Notes: generated by a model not told the origin, from the sequence alone. 64,000 bases of DNA from JAGQYH01 sp041393015 (GCA_041393015.1 JAWKKV010000001.1:248001-312000), one strand, 5' to 3'; counted from the first letter of the stretch, positions 1 to 7,748 are shown. Made by a program: numbers and translations.

Positions 1-112
1 TATTGCTCCGGTAGCCTATTTCCACAAAACAACCAATTACAGAGGAAATAATGGTACTGGAACAGGTGTAAGATTAACGTATGACTTTATTAAATCGATG
101 AGTAAGAAATGA
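1..112 (+). CDS. 3' end of an unidentified protein (partial)
   Basis: An open frame enters from the left edge (codons from base 2) and stops at TGA 110-112. About 36 residues are visible, ending in GVRLTYDFIKSMSKK. The alternating polar/hydrophobic tail would suit the last strand of an outer-membrane barrel, but this is a guess from very little sequence. Its stop overlaps the pdxA start (ATGA), so the two are probably translationally coupled. Too short to assign a family. Confidence 0.5.
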   Translation, partial: IAPVAYFHKTTNYRGNNGTGTGVRLTYDFIKSMSKK

Positions 113-1167
113 GTAGAGAAGATAAAATAAGAGTAGGCATAACTTTAGGTGATGCAGCAGGTATTGGGCCTGAGATCATTATTAAAACCTTTATGGATGA
201 TAGAATTTTTAAGCACTGCACACCTATTTTGTTTGGGAATCCAAAAGTTATTGGCTACTACAGAAAGGTATTAGAAATTGATGATATAAAATACTCCACT
301 ATTAAGGATTTTAATCATTTAGCACATAACAGTTTAAATATTTCATTGGCTTGGGAAGAAGAGATTGATATTCAACCGGGAAAGCCCAATGAGTCTACTG
401 GAAAACATGCACTATTATCATTAGAAGCTGCTGTTAAAGCATTGAAAGAAGGCCATATTGATGTAATTGTTACCTCACCTATCAACAAAAAAGTGATGCA
501 ACAAGAAAAATTCAACTATCCTGGACATACTCAATATCTACAAGATGCATTTGAGTTGGATGAGAGTTTAATGTTTATGGTATCTGATAAATTAAAGGTG
601 GCTTTAGTGACAGATCATGTGCCTTTGCAAAAAGTTCATGAGAATATCAGCCAAGAAGTTATCGTAAAGAAACTTCAATTAATGGACGAATCCCTTAGAG
701 TTGATTTTGGAATTGAAAGACCAAAGATAGCTGTATTGGGTTTAAACCCTCACGCAGGGGATAATGGACTACTAGGCAAGGAAGAGGAAGAAATCATTCT
801 TCCGGCAATAGTAGAAGCTAAGAAAAACAACATTCTAGTTACCGGCCCATATGCTTCTGACGGTTTTTTTGGAGCTTGCAGACATTTAGCTTTTGATGGC
901 ATCTTAGCGATGTATCACGATCAAGGTCTAATTCCATTTAAATATATTGCAGGAGAAGAAGGAGTAAATTATACTGCTGGTTTACCGGCGGTTCGAACTT
1001 CACCGGATCATGGAACAGCAGAAGATATTGCCGGGCAAGGGAAAGCATCTCCGGCATCTTTCATAAAAGCAATTTTTCAAGCTATCGATATTTATAAAAC
1101 ACAAAAAAATTATACTGAAATGCATGCCAATCCAATTCAAAGGCATAAGTTAAAGGATGAGCGATGA
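109..1167 (+). CDS. pdxA: 4-hydroxythreonine-4-phosphate dehydrogenase PdxA
   Basis: Cytoplasmic NAD-dependent, metal-dependent enzyme of the DXP-dependent route to pyridoxal phosphate. It oxidises 4-phosphohydroxy-L-threonine. The 352-residue length is usual for the family. Visible signatures are the N-terminal GDAAGIGPEI segment, the metal-site regions around GHTQYL (near residue 140), LNPHAGD (near 212) and YHDQGLIPFK (near 267), and the TSPDHGTAEDIAG segment near the C-terminus. It starts within the stop of the preceding frame (ATGA overlap). In many Bacteroidota pdxA lies directly before the DUF177-rpmF genes; here a 172-codon gene of opposite strand separates them. Confidence 0.96.
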   Translation: MSREDKIRVGITLGDAAGIGPEIIIKTFMDDRIFKHCTPILFGNPKVIGYYRKVLEIDDIKYSTIKDFNHLAHNSLNISLAWEEEIDIQPGKPNESTGKHALLSLEAAVKALKEGHIDVIVTSPINKKVMQQEKFNYPGHTQYLQDAFELDESLMFMVSDKLKVALVTDHVPLQKVHENISQEVIVKKLQLMDESLRVDFGIERPKIAVLGLNPHAGDNGLLGKEEEEIILPAIVEAKKNNILVTGPYASDGFFGACRHLAFDGILAMYHDQGLIPFKYIAGEEGVNYTAGLPAVRTSPDHGTAEDIAGQGKASPASFIKAIFQAIDIYKTQKNYTEMHANPIQRHKLKDER

Positions 1168-1170
1168 TAT

Positions 1171-1210
1171 AAGTGACTAAAGTGCGCTAAAGTTACGAGT
1201 GCCTAAAGTT
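1171..1210. repeat. Short interspersed repeat, left copy (CTAAAGTGC / CTAAAGTT units)
   Basis: Contains repeated CTAAAGT units (CTAAAGTGCG, CTAAAGTTA, then GAGTGCCTAAAGTT). The reverse complement of 1817-1858 reads nearly the same, so the two are an inverted pair about 610 bases apart that brackets the small gene at 1335-1808. This left copy lies immediately after the pdxA stop codon. Confidence 0.7.
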
Positions 1211-1269
1211 GAATAACCTTACACTTCAGAGCTATTACGTAGAAGACCCTGAAGCTTTCTTGTAGAATA

Positions 1270-1309
1270 TTTTCTCCTCATGATTTCCTTCGTATAACCA
1301 TGAGGAAAA
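1270..1309. terminator. Inverted repeat between convergent genes, possible terminator
   Basis: Arms TTTTCTCCTCATG (1270-1282) and CATGAGGAAAA (1299-1309) pair apart from one bulged T, with a 16-base loop. It lies between the pdxA 3' end and the 3' end of the minus-strand gene at 1335, where a shared terminator would be expected. The loop is long and there is only a short T run, so the function is inferred from position. Confidence 0.4.
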
Positions 1310-1334
1310 TCAAAAAGATGTGTTGCTAAAGTTG

Positions 1335-1808
1335 CTATGGCATCCACTGAGTAAAATAAACTACATTCTCTTCCTTGTTAAGAACAATTTTGGATTTCAT
1401 TCCAGTAGAATAATCTTTCCACAGCATTGGCTCCAATTTTACAATATCTTCGCTTCTTTCATCTGCATCTTCTACTATTTCTTTTAGCCATTCCACTTTT
1501 TGAATATCAAAAGTTTTAACAGCCATTATACAGATAACTCTTTCATTTTCAATTCTAATAAATAATAACTCAAGATCCTTTTTTATATCAGGAATAGGGT
1601 CATTCTTATAGGTATTAAAATATTTAAACATTACTGTCGCACCTTCATTTTCTTCAATAATATCAGGTGCTCCATATTTAACAATCACATCCTCCAAATA
1701 GTCATTTACCTGCGCATTTGTTGGGTTAACTAGTATAATTAATAGAATGATTTGAATAACAGCTTTCACAGTAGTAAATATAGTAAATGAGATAGGTAAA
1801 ATTTGCAT
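1335..1808 (-). CDS. Small secreted/periplasmic protein of unknown function
   Basis: I do not recognise the family. The frame is open from 1853, but the first 15 codons fall inside the short repeat at 1817-1858. The ATG at 1808 gives a convincing type I signal peptide (MQILPISF..., hydrophobic stretch, NAQ cleavage region near residue 32), so I chose it (157 residues). The mature part is acidic and mixed alpha/beta-looking, with a conserved-looking segment KYGAPDIIEENEG and a C-terminal VVYFTQWMP. The gene sits between pdxA and DUF177, usually neighbours in this phylum, and is flanked by inverted repeat copies. This suggests a later insertion. Confidence 0.7.
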   Translation of the reverse strand: MQILPISFTIFTTVKAVIQIILLIILVNPTNAQVNDYLEDVIVKYGAPDIIEENEGATVMFKYFNTYKNDPIPDIKKDLELLFIRIENERVICIMAVKTFDIQKVEWLKEIVEDADERSEDIVKLEPMLWKDYSTGMKSKIVLNKEENVVYFTQWMP

Positions 1809-1816
1809 AAAAAACA

Positions 1817-1858
1817 ACTTTAGGCACTTTAGCGCACTCATAACTTTAGGCACTTTAG
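1817..1858. repeat. Short interspersed repeat, right copy (inverted relative to 1171-1210)
   Basis: Reads AACTTTAGGCACTTTAGC... on the plus strand. The reverse complement carries the same CTAAAGTGC-CTAAAGTTA-GAGTGC units as 1171-1210. It overlaps the upstream extension of the minus-strand small gene, which argues against that extension being coding. Confidence 0.7.
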
Positions 1859-1899
1859 AAATTCACTATTATTTAAACCACTTCGCAACTTTATTTTAG

Positions 1900-1907
1900 T
1901 ATCTTTG
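1900..1907 (+). promoter_or_regulatory. Bacteroidota-type -7 element for the DUF177-rpmF operon
   Basis: TATCTTTG matches the TAnnTTTG -7 consensus of Bacteroidota sigma factors. The expected transcription start is just downstream, about 50 bases before the DUF177 ATG at 1962. No strong TTTG -33 box is visible. Assigned by motif and position only. Confidence 0.55.
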
Positions 1908-1961
1908 TGCGCTCAAATTGAAGAAAATAGTTTTTTTCTATTGGTGACCTAAAAAAATAAC

Positions 1962-2477
1962 ATGAAAAAGCGGGATTTTATTATTCCATTCGTGGGATTA
2001 AAGCAAGAGGTTCATCACTTTGAATTTGAGTTAGATGAATCGTTCTTTGAGACAGCAGACCAATCATTAGTCAAGAATCCTGACATTAAGGTTGATCTTA
2101 CTTTTGATAAAACACATGAACCATATGTGTTAGATTTTAAGATTATAGGAACCTATGAAGGAGAATGCGATAGATGTGCAGCAAGTATTAGAGTTCCGGT
2201 TGACGGATCATTTAGGATATTTCTTGAATTTGGAAGTACCGAAAATGAAGACGAAACGGAAGTTATTTACTTAAATCGAGAAGCTCATGATATTGACTTG
2301 TCAGAGCATATTCATGATTTTGCATTTTTATCTATACCAATGGTAAAACGCTGTGAAACAGAAGCTGATTTAGCTTTATGTGATGAAAGAGTAGATTCTT
2401 TTATGAAAAAAATTAACAAGCCCACGGAGGATAAAATTGATCCTCGTTGGGAATCTTTAAAAAAATTAAAAAAATAG
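1962..2477 (+). CDS. DUF177 (YceD-family) protein
   Basis: A 171-residue cytoplasmic protein of the YceD/DUF177 family, almost always encoded immediately upstream of rpmF. In other bacteria and plastids the family is linked to 23S rRNA processing/accumulation. Supporting features are the family-like C-E-C-D-R-C cysteine segment (YEGECDRCAASIRVPV, near residue 65), the LDLSEHIHDFAFLSIPM-type central segment and the acidic middle. Only 4 bases separate it from rpmF, so the two are surely co-transcribed. Confidence 0.9.
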   Translation: MKKRDFIIPFVGLKQEVHHFEFELDESFFETADQSLVKNPDIKVDLTFDKTHEPYVLDFKIIGTYEGECDRCAASIRVPVDGSFRIFLEFGSTENEDETEVIYLNREAHDIDLSEHIHDFAFLSIPMVKRCETEADLALCDERVDSFMKKINKPTEDKIDPRWESLKKLKK

Positions 2478-2481
2478 TGCC

Positions 2482-2670
2482 ATGGCGCATCCTAAACGCA
2501 AAACATCGAAGCAACGAAGAGACAAGAGAAGAACTCATGTAAAAGCGAGTATTCCTGATGTTCAAATTTGTAAAGAGACTAATGAGCCTCACTTAAGACA
2601 CCATGCTTACTTAGTAGACGGTGACTTATACTACAAAGGAAAATTATTTAGCGAAGGTAAAGACTTATAA
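2482..2670 (+). CDS. rpmF: 50S ribosomal protein L32
   Basis: A 62-residue basic ribosomal protein with the typical MAHPKRKTSKQRRDKRRTH start and the TNEPHLRHHAYLVDGDLYYKGK body. The usual zinc-binding cysteine pairs of bacterial L32 are largely absent (a single Cys, in QICKETNE), as in many Bacteroidota L32 proteins. Directly follows DUF177 in one operon. Confidence 0.97.
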   Translation: MAHPKRKTSKQRRDKRRTHVKASIPDVQICKETNEPHLRHHAYLVDGDLYYKGKLFSEGKDL

Positions 2671-2712
2671 GAAAACGTAAGATTTAAGTAGTAAGACACA
2701 AGACTTATTACT
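2671..2712. repeat. Decayed AAGAnTnAAGA-type intergenic repeat
   Basis: The rpmF-efp spacer contains GTAAGATTTAAGTAGTAAGACACAAGACTT, a degenerate run of AAGA-centred words. Similar runs occur at 32743-32780 and 36990-37030. It looks like low-complexity drift or a decayed repeat; no function is evident. Confidence 0.35.
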
Positions 2713-2753
2713 CAATTTTAGCGTATTTATATTTCTTTCTTTAAAATAATTAT

Positions 2754-3320
2754 ATGGCATCTACTTCAGAGATTAGAAACGGACTTTGTATTGAATTCAA
2801 TAACGACATTTACAGTATTGTTGAATTTCAGCATGTAAAACCAGGAAAAGGAGCTGCATTTGTTAGAACTAAACTAAAGAGTTTAACTAACGGTAGAGTG
2901 TTAGACAATACTTTTCCTGCTGGTCATAAAATTGATATTGTAAGAGTTGAAAGACGTAAATTCCAATTTTTATACAAAGAAGATACTTTCTATCATTTCA
3001 TGAACAATGAAACTTTTGAGCAAACAGCTCTTTTAGAAGATCTATTAGATAATCCGGGTTTGTTAAAAGAAGGAGAAAATGTAGAGATTCTTTTTGATTC
3101 TGCTAGAGAAGTTCCTTTAACATGTGAAATGCCTGCTAACGTTGAGTTAGAAATTACCTATACAGAACCGGGCATTAAAGGAGATACAGCCACTAATACA
3201 TTAAAAGCAGCTACTGTAGAAACAGGAGCAGAAATTAGGGTTCCACTTTTTGTAAATATTGGTGACAGGGTAAAAATTGACACTAAAACCAGTGCTTACG
3301 TAGAGAGAGTAAAATCTTAA
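2754..3320 (+). CDS. efp: Translation elongation factor P
   Basis: A 188-residue EF-P with the three-domain KOW/OB/OB layout. It relieves ribosome stalling at polyproline. The loop that reaches the peptidyl-transferase centre is VKPGKGAAF with Lys32 at the tip, the position that is modified in many species. The C-terminal signature GIKGDTATNTLKAATVETGAEIRVPLFVNIGD is intact. It follows rpmF by 83 bases and precedes accB. In related genomes plsX and/or fabH often occur in this interval, but neither is here. Confidence 0.97.
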   Translation: MASTSEIRNGLCIEFNNDIYSIVEFQHVKPGKGAAFVRTKLKSLTNGRVLDNTFPAGHKIDIVRVERRKFQFLYKEDTFYHFMNNETFEQTALLEDLLDNPGLLKEGENVEILFDSAREVPLTCEMPANVELEITYTEPGIKGDTATNTLKAATVETGAEIRVPLFVNIGDRVKIDTKTSAYVERVKS

Positions 3321-3478
3321 TTTAAGCTTTCTTGGCAATACTAAATCCGACTTTATTTGTTCGGTTTACAATTCATTATTAAATTTCTCAAAGATTTATT
3401 AGAAAATTGTAACTTGCATTCACTTTATTTCTCATATTTTAGTTCTAATAGAACCTATTTATTAATTAATTTCGAAGC

Positions 3479-3997
3479 ATGGATTTCAAGCAGATAAAGG
3501 AACTTATAAAATTAGTAGACGACTCTAAAATTGGAGAGGTTTTAATAGAAACAGACGATTCAAGCATTCGAATCAGACATTTAAATTATCAAAAGAAAAG
3601 TGTCGTAACTCAAGCCGTTGCACCTCAAAGCACTACTTCCTTCCAAGCGCCTCAAGTAGAGCAAGCGCCTTCAGATGTTAAATCAACGAAAGAAAAAACA
3701 AAAGATACAGATGAAGACGAATCAGAAAAAGAGGAAGAGCTAAATAACGAGCATTTAGTAACTGTAAAATCGCCAATGATCGGAACATTTTATCGTTCTG
3801 GATCACCTGATAAGCCGCCTTACGTTAAAGTAGGCGATAATATTAATAAGCAAGATGTGATTTGCATTATTGAAGCGATGAAGCTTTTTAATGAAATTGA
3901 ATCTGAATTCAGTGGAAAAATTGTTAAAGTGCTAGTTGAAAATGAATCACCGGTCGAATATGATCAACCGTTGTTCTTGATCGATCCAAAGGGATAA
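3479..3997 (+). CDS. accB: Acetyl-CoA carboxylase biotin carboxyl carrier protein
   Basis: A 172-residue BCCP subunit of acetyl-CoA carboxylase, which starts fatty-acid synthesis. It has an N-terminal dimerisation-like segment (MDFKQIKELIKLVDDSKIGE), a long charged/Pro-Gln linker (about residues 45-92) and a C-terminal biotinyl domain. The biotinylation motif EAMKL places the biotin on Lys135. accC follows after 7 bases, so the pair is an operon. A 158-base gap separates it from efp. Confidence 0.97.
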   Translation: MDFKQIKELIKLVDDSKIGEVLIETDDSSIRIRHLNYQKKSVVTQAVAPQSTTSFQAPQVEQAPSDVKSTKEKTKDTDEDESEKEEELNNEHLVTVKSPMIGTFYRSGSPDKPPYVKVGDNINKQDVICIIEAMKLFNEIESEFSGKIVKVLVENESPVEYDQPLFLIDPKG

Positions 3998-4004
3998 AAT
4001 CCAT

Positions 4005-5360
4005 ATGTTTAAAAAAATATTAATAGCTAACAGAGGGGAGATTGCTTTACGAATTATTAGAACCTGTAAAGAATTAGGTATACCTACCGTAGCGGTATAT
4101 TCAACTGCGGATAGAGATAGTCTACATGTACGATTTGCTGAAGAAGCAGTGTGCATTGGTCCCGCAAGTAGCAAAGAATCATATTTAAATATTCCAAGTA
4201 TAATGGCAGCGGTAGAAATCACAAACGCCGATGCTGTACATCCTGGATATGGCTTTTTAGCTGAAAATGCCTCCTTTGCAGAAATTTGCAATGAATATGG
4301 TATAAAATTTATTGGTCCCACTCCTTCCATGATTAGGCAAATGGGTGATAAGATAACGGCTAAAGAAACCATGATTAAAGCTGGTGTTCCCGTTATCCCT
4401 GGATCCGAAGGTTTGATTGAAGATATTGAGGAAGGGAAAAAAGTGGCTAAAAAAATTGGTTACCCAATAATGTTAAAAGCAACTGCCGGTGGTGGTGGCA
4501 AAGGAATGAGGCTAGTTAGAAAGGAGGAAGATTATGAAAAAGCCTTTGAAAGTGCTCAAAAAGAAGCCATTGCCTCTTTTAATAATGGTGGCATTTATTT
4601 AGAGAAGTTTGTAGAAGAACCACGACATATTGAAGTACAAATAGCAGGTGATCAACACGGCAATGTTTGTCATATGTCGGAAAGAGATTGCTCCATTCAA
4701 AGAAGACATCAAAAATTAGTAGAAGAATCTCCTTCGCCTTTTGTTGATGAAAAACTTAGAAAAAAGTTAGGGGATGCGGCCATAAAAGCAGCTAAATCGA
4801 TCAATTACGAAAGTGTTGGAACGGTAGAGTTTTTGGTAGATAAACACAAGAACTTTTACTTCATGGAAATGAATACTCGTATTCAAGTAGAGCATACCGT
4901 TACAGAAGAAGTAATTGACTTAGACCTTATTAAAGAACAGATTTTAATAGCTGCCGGAGAAAAAATATCTGGTAAAAACTATTTGCCTCAGATGCACGCA
5001 ATTGAGTGCAGAATTAATGCAGAAGATCCAACTAAGGACTTTATGCCATCTCCGGGTAGAATTACATTCTTGCACACCTCAAAAGGTCACGGCGTAAGAG
5101 TGGATTCTCATATCACAGCCGGTTATTTAATTTCGCCTTATTACGATTCAATGGTGGCAAAAATTATTGTTAGAGCTAATACCAGAATTGATGCGATAGA
5201 TAAAATGAAGCGAGCTTTAGAAGAATTTTATATCGAAGGCATCGCAACTACTATTCCATTCCATAAAGCTTTAATGGATGATCCTGATTTTAGAGCCGGT
5301 AATTTCGACACTAAATTTTTAGAGAGTTTCGACTTCGGAAAGATCAAGAATTATTTATAA
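4005..5360 (+). CDS. accC: Acetyl-CoA carboxylase biotin carboxylase subunit
   Basis: A 451-residue ATP-grasp enzyme that carboxylates biotin on AccB using bicarbonate and ATP. Visible are the N-terminal KILIANRGEIALRIIRTCKELGI fold, HPGYGFLAENA, the Gly-rich ATP loop GGGGKGMR (near residue 165), RDCSIQRRHQKL, the catalytic segment EMNTRIQVEHTVTE and the C-terminal biotin carboxylase domain. Length matches the single-function family. Last gene of the accBC operon. Confidence 0.97.
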   Translation: MFKKILIANRGEIALRIIRTCKELGIPTVAVYSTADRDSLHVRFAEEAVCIGPASSKESYLNIPSIMAAVEITNADAVHPGYGFLAENASFAEICNEYGIKFIGPTPSMIRQMGDKITAKETMIKAGVPVIPGSEGLIEDIEEGKKVAKKIGYPIMLKATAGGGGKGMRLVRKEEDYEKAFESAQKEAIASFNNGGIYLEKFVEEPRHIEVQIAGDQHGNVCHMSERDCSIQRRHQKLVEESPSPFVDEKLRKKLGDAAIKAAKSINYESVGTVEFLVDKHKNFYFMEMNTRIQVEHTVTEEVIDLDLIKEQILIAAGEKISGKNYLPQMHAIECRINAEDPTKDFMPSPGRITFLHTSKGHGVRVDSHITAGYLISPYYDSMVAKIIVRANTRIDAIDKMKRALEEFYIEGIATTIPFHKALMDDPDFRAGNFDTKFLESFDFGKIKNYL

Positions 5361-5405
5361 TTACGGAAATTGGTGGTATCACTACAACCTTCCTTATATC
5401 TATTT

Positions 5406-5632
5406 TGACACGAATTTCACAGATTTATTGGATTATCTAAGTGACGTTAAATTGATTTACTACTAATCAAATAAAAATATCATAGTTGTAATTTTTAGTA
5501 CTCATGATGTATTGAAAAAATTACATGGATTTTTGCCGCTTAAGCGGCAAGTTAATCTGTGCGATTGCAAACATATCTGTTAGCAGTTGAAACCATTGAA
5601 AATATTTGTGAGAATTAGCGAAATCTGTGTCA
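5406..5632. repeat. Degenerate AATCTGTG-type repeat with inverted ends
   Basis: The left end is TGACACGAATTTCACAGATT (5406-5425) and the right end is AGCGAAATCTGTGTCA (5617-5632); the termini TGACAC and GTGTCA are inverted. Internal words AATCTGTGCGATTGC (near 5553) and ATTTGTGAGAATTAGCG (5604-5620) are further degenerate copies. Repeats of this flavour are common between genes in environmental Bacteroidota. No transposase is present. Confidence 0.5.
5533..5550. repeat. 18-bp perfect palindrome
   Basis: TTGCCGCTTAAGCGGCAA is perfectly self-complementary. It sits in the middle of the degenerate repeat region between two convergent genes. It could be a binding site, part of the repeat element, or a hairpin terminator core, although there is no T tract. 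Confidence 0.6.
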
Positions 5633-5685
5633 CATTTTTTCTTCAGAAAACAGTTGGTCACTTGTCTCTAAAGGAATCCTTTTGC

Positions 5686-6075
5686 TTACTTCTTGGCTTG
5701 AACAGTTACTACTGAAATAAAGAACACGAATGTAATTAAGTAGAACACAACAGAAATTAATGCTTCTTCCTTACTTCCCCTTAGCCACAGAAAAGCATAT
5801 AATCCAATAGCAATTAAGCTAACTATAAAGTGGTTAACCACACTAAAAAACATCAATCTGCTTCGCTTTTGTTCATCCTTTTCTAACTTATAGAAGATCA
5901 ATAATAACAGATGAGAAAAGGTAATGAAATTAAACACCCAGTAAAAATATCGTATTGGAATTCTCAATAATTCAAGACTCTCTTTATTTAAGAGCATCGC
6001 TTCAAGAACAATTCCTAATCCAATAAATATAAATGAATAAGAAATAAGTATGGTATATAAATTATTAGGTCTCAC
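5686..6075 (-). CDS. Small integral membrane protein in the AtpI position
   Basis: A 129-residue protein with four predicted membrane segments (roughly residues 8-26, 38-62, 75-97 and 103-125). Its start overlaps the end of atpZ by 4 bases. In Bacteroidota a poorly conserved membrane protein in this position usually sits between atpZ and atpB and is thought to correspond to AtpI. The sequence itself does not prove this. Here it is the last gene of the transcription unit, with no atp structural genes after it. Confidence 0.65.
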   Translation of the reverse strand: MRPNNLYTILISYSFIFIGLGIVLEAMLLNKESLELLRIPIRYFYWVFNFITFSHLLLLIFYKLEKDEQKRSRLMFFSVVNHFIVSLIAIGLYAFLWLRGSKEEALISVVFYLITFVFFISVVTVQAKK

Positions 6076-6302
6076 TCAGACGATAGTTTAAATACTCTAT
6101 ACAAAACATAGGCAATTCCTAAGCAACCAAGTAATAATGTAAATATTGGAATATCTGATAGAGCCGTTCTTTTATCAATTTTCTGTCCAATCAATGCCGG
6201 CACCACAATAGCGGCCACCATTTCAAATCCAAGCCCGGAATACTTTGCAATGGCTTTGTACTGATCGCCTTTATCTTTAGGCGGTTTGCTGGGATTTTTC
6301 AA
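6072..6302 (-). CDS. AtpZ/AtpI-family protein
   Basis: A 76-residue protein with a cytoplasmic N-terminus and two hydrophobic segments (YSGLGFEMVAAIVVPALIG and IPIFTLLLGCLGIAYVLYRVF) joined by KIDKRTALS. This is the AtpZ/AtpI hairpin fold associated with F1Fo ATP synthase assembly or Mg/Ca supply. It overlaps the bactofilin gene upstream and the next membrane gene downstream, so the unit is tightly coupled. Confidence 0.8.
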   Translation of the reverse strand: MKNPSKPPKDKGDQYKAIAKYSGLGFEMVAAIVVPALIGQKIDKRTALSDIPIFTLLLGCLGIAYVLYRVFKLSSE

Positions 6303-6711
6303 TGAGTTTAGTTTTTCCCTGTGTATTTTCTTGAATGAGAGATTTAGTCGTTCCTCCAGACATTATAAGTGTTCCCGTAATACTTGCGCCTTCTTCAACA
6401 ATCAGTCTTTTATAATAGATTTCCCCTTCAATTCTGGCTGTTTTCTTAAGAAACAATACACCGTTCACTTCTAGCTTGCCGGTCACTCTCCCTTCTAAGG
6501 AAGCATCTTTACAGTTAATCTCTCCTTCCATTTCTCCGGTCGGTCCAATCACAACTTTTGCAGCACAATTTAAAATACCTTTAATCTTGCCGTCAATTCT
6601 AATATCAGTTTCTGATTTTATTTCCCCTTCAATGATGGCCCCTTTACTAATTCTATTGGCTATTGAATCTTGAAATGTTTGCCGACTAACTTCCTTTACT
6701 CTGAACTTCAT
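6277..6711 (-). CDS. Bactofilin
   Basis: A 144-residue polymerising cytoskeletal protein. The central DUF583 beta-helix is evident from the repeated I-x-G-x-I pattern (GAIIEGEIKSETDIRIDGKIKG..., MEGEINCKDASLEGRVTGKLEVNGVL, ARIEGEIYYKRLIVEEGASITG). N- and C-terminal tails are polar. It lies just downstream of an M23 peptidase gene; this pairing recurs across bacteria and suggests a role in localising peptidoglycan remodelling. It overlaps atpZ by 26 bases. Confidence 0.93.
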   Translation of the reverse strand: MKFRVKEVSRQTFQDSIANRISKGAIIEGEIKSETDIRIDGKIKGILNCAAKVVIGPTGEMEGEINCKDASLEGRVTGKLEVNGVLFLKKTARIEGEIYYKRLIVEEGASITGTLIMSGGTTKSLIQENTQGKTKLIEKSQQTA

Positions 6712-6764
6712 AATTGTAATCTTATCAAATGAAATTAAGACATTAATTTCTATAATTAAACTTG

Positions 6765-7634
6765 TTACTCAAAGTTAATATATTTTGAAGGGTCAACCGC
6801 CTCTCCTTTGTACCATAATTCAAAGTGTAAGTGCGGTCCACTGCTTAATTCACCGGTGTTTCCCGCCACAGCGATTACTTCTCCTTGCTTAACTTCGTCA
6901 CCGGATTTTTTATTCAGTTTACTATTGTGCTTATATACTGAAAACAAGTCGTTGCTATGTTGAATACCAATGATATAGCCGGTTTCTACAGTAAATTCCG
7001 CAAAGACAACAGTACCTTGATAAACCGATTTAACTTCCTTATTATTGCCGGCAATTACATCAATACCAAAATGATTGTTTTTAGCATTGAAGGTATCGCT
7101 TACCGTTCCTTTTAAAGGTGGAAAAAAAGAAATGTTACTAATTGAAAAAGCTTCTGCTTCATTATCATCAAAAATAGAAAACCGTTCTCTTAACTCTACT
7201 TCCGATCTTAGAATTGAATCTTCTTTCGAATCACTAAATAAATTTAAAGAATCGTAATTCCCGGCAAATAAATCTTCCGTGTAACCCATTGTATCAAAAT
7301 CTCCACTTAATATCTTTTCAATGATTTTAAGTTTTAAATTGTTCTGCTCGGTTCTAATTTCCAAACTATCAACCAAAAATTGTTGATTTAAAACCATTTC
7401 ACGTTCATCAATTTTACCATAACCGGGAATGTATTGTTTCAATGGCGTAAATGCGATTACTAGATAAGTTAGAAATCCCATTAATAAAAATGCTATCCCA
7501 GTCCATATGACAATGTTTAAAATTGATATTGTAAGAACCGATTTAACTTCATAAGTCTCCTCGTTCATTACATTAAACTGGTAACGCCTTTTCAATCTAT
7601 CCCATAATGATCTATTCTTATACTTTTTACTCAT
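6765..7634 (-). CDS. M23-family peptidase (LytM-type), membrane anchored
   Basis: A 289-residue protein with a basic cytoplasmic N-terminus, one membrane helix (about residues 35-65), a coiled/variable linker and a C-terminal M23 domain. The domain is marked by NHFGIDVIAGNNKEV (first zinc ligands), VYKHNSKL and the GPHLHFELWY motif. Such proteins are cell-wall endopeptidases or their regulators. The first His of the usual HxGxD motif is preserved in HFGID. Upstream of bactofilin in the same orientation. Confidence 0.92.
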   Translation of the reverse strand: MSKKYKNRSLWDRLKRRYQFNVMNEETYEVKSVLTISILNIVIWTGIAFLLMGFLTYLVIAFTPLKQYIPGYGKIDEREMVLNQQFLVDSLEIRTEQNNLKLKIIEKILSGDFDTMGYTEDLFAGNYDSLNLFSDSKEDSILRSEVELRERFSIFDDNEAEAFSISNISFFPPLKGTVSDTFNAKNNHFGIDVIAGNNKEVKSVYQGTVVFAEFTVETGYIIGIQHSNDLFSVYKHNSKLNKKSGDEVKQGEVIAVAGNTGELSSGPHLHFELWYKGEAVDPSKYINFE

Positions 7635-7740
7635 AGACTTAACTCACTGATTATCACCCTTACATTCTTCTTTATCAATAATTTGTTGACGAAATAAAAG
7701 GCAAAATATTAATAGAATCCTTATTTTCGAACTGTTATGC

Positions 7741-7748
7741 TACTTTTG
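7741..7748 (+). promoter_or_regulatory. Bacteroidota-type -7 element before the SprE-like gene
   Basis: TACTTTTG fits TAnnTTTG. It lies about 145 bases before the ATG at 7893, in the divergent space between the M23 peptidase and the SprE-like gene, leaving a fairly long untranslated leader. Motif-based only. Confidence 0.4.

Larger units (their letters stand above)
5361..5685. other. Intergenic region between convergent accC and the atpI-like gene
   Basis: This 325-base space has no credible gene. It holds a degenerate repeat (5406-5632) with TGACAC/GTGTCA ends and an 18-base perfect palindrome (5533-5550). The ATP synthase operon that often follows the atpZ/atpI-like pair is not here. Confidence 0.7.

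Noticed and set aside
3947..4372. 141-codon minus-strand frame opposite accB/accC
   Set aside because: Fully antisense to two well-supported genes, with no recognisable family.
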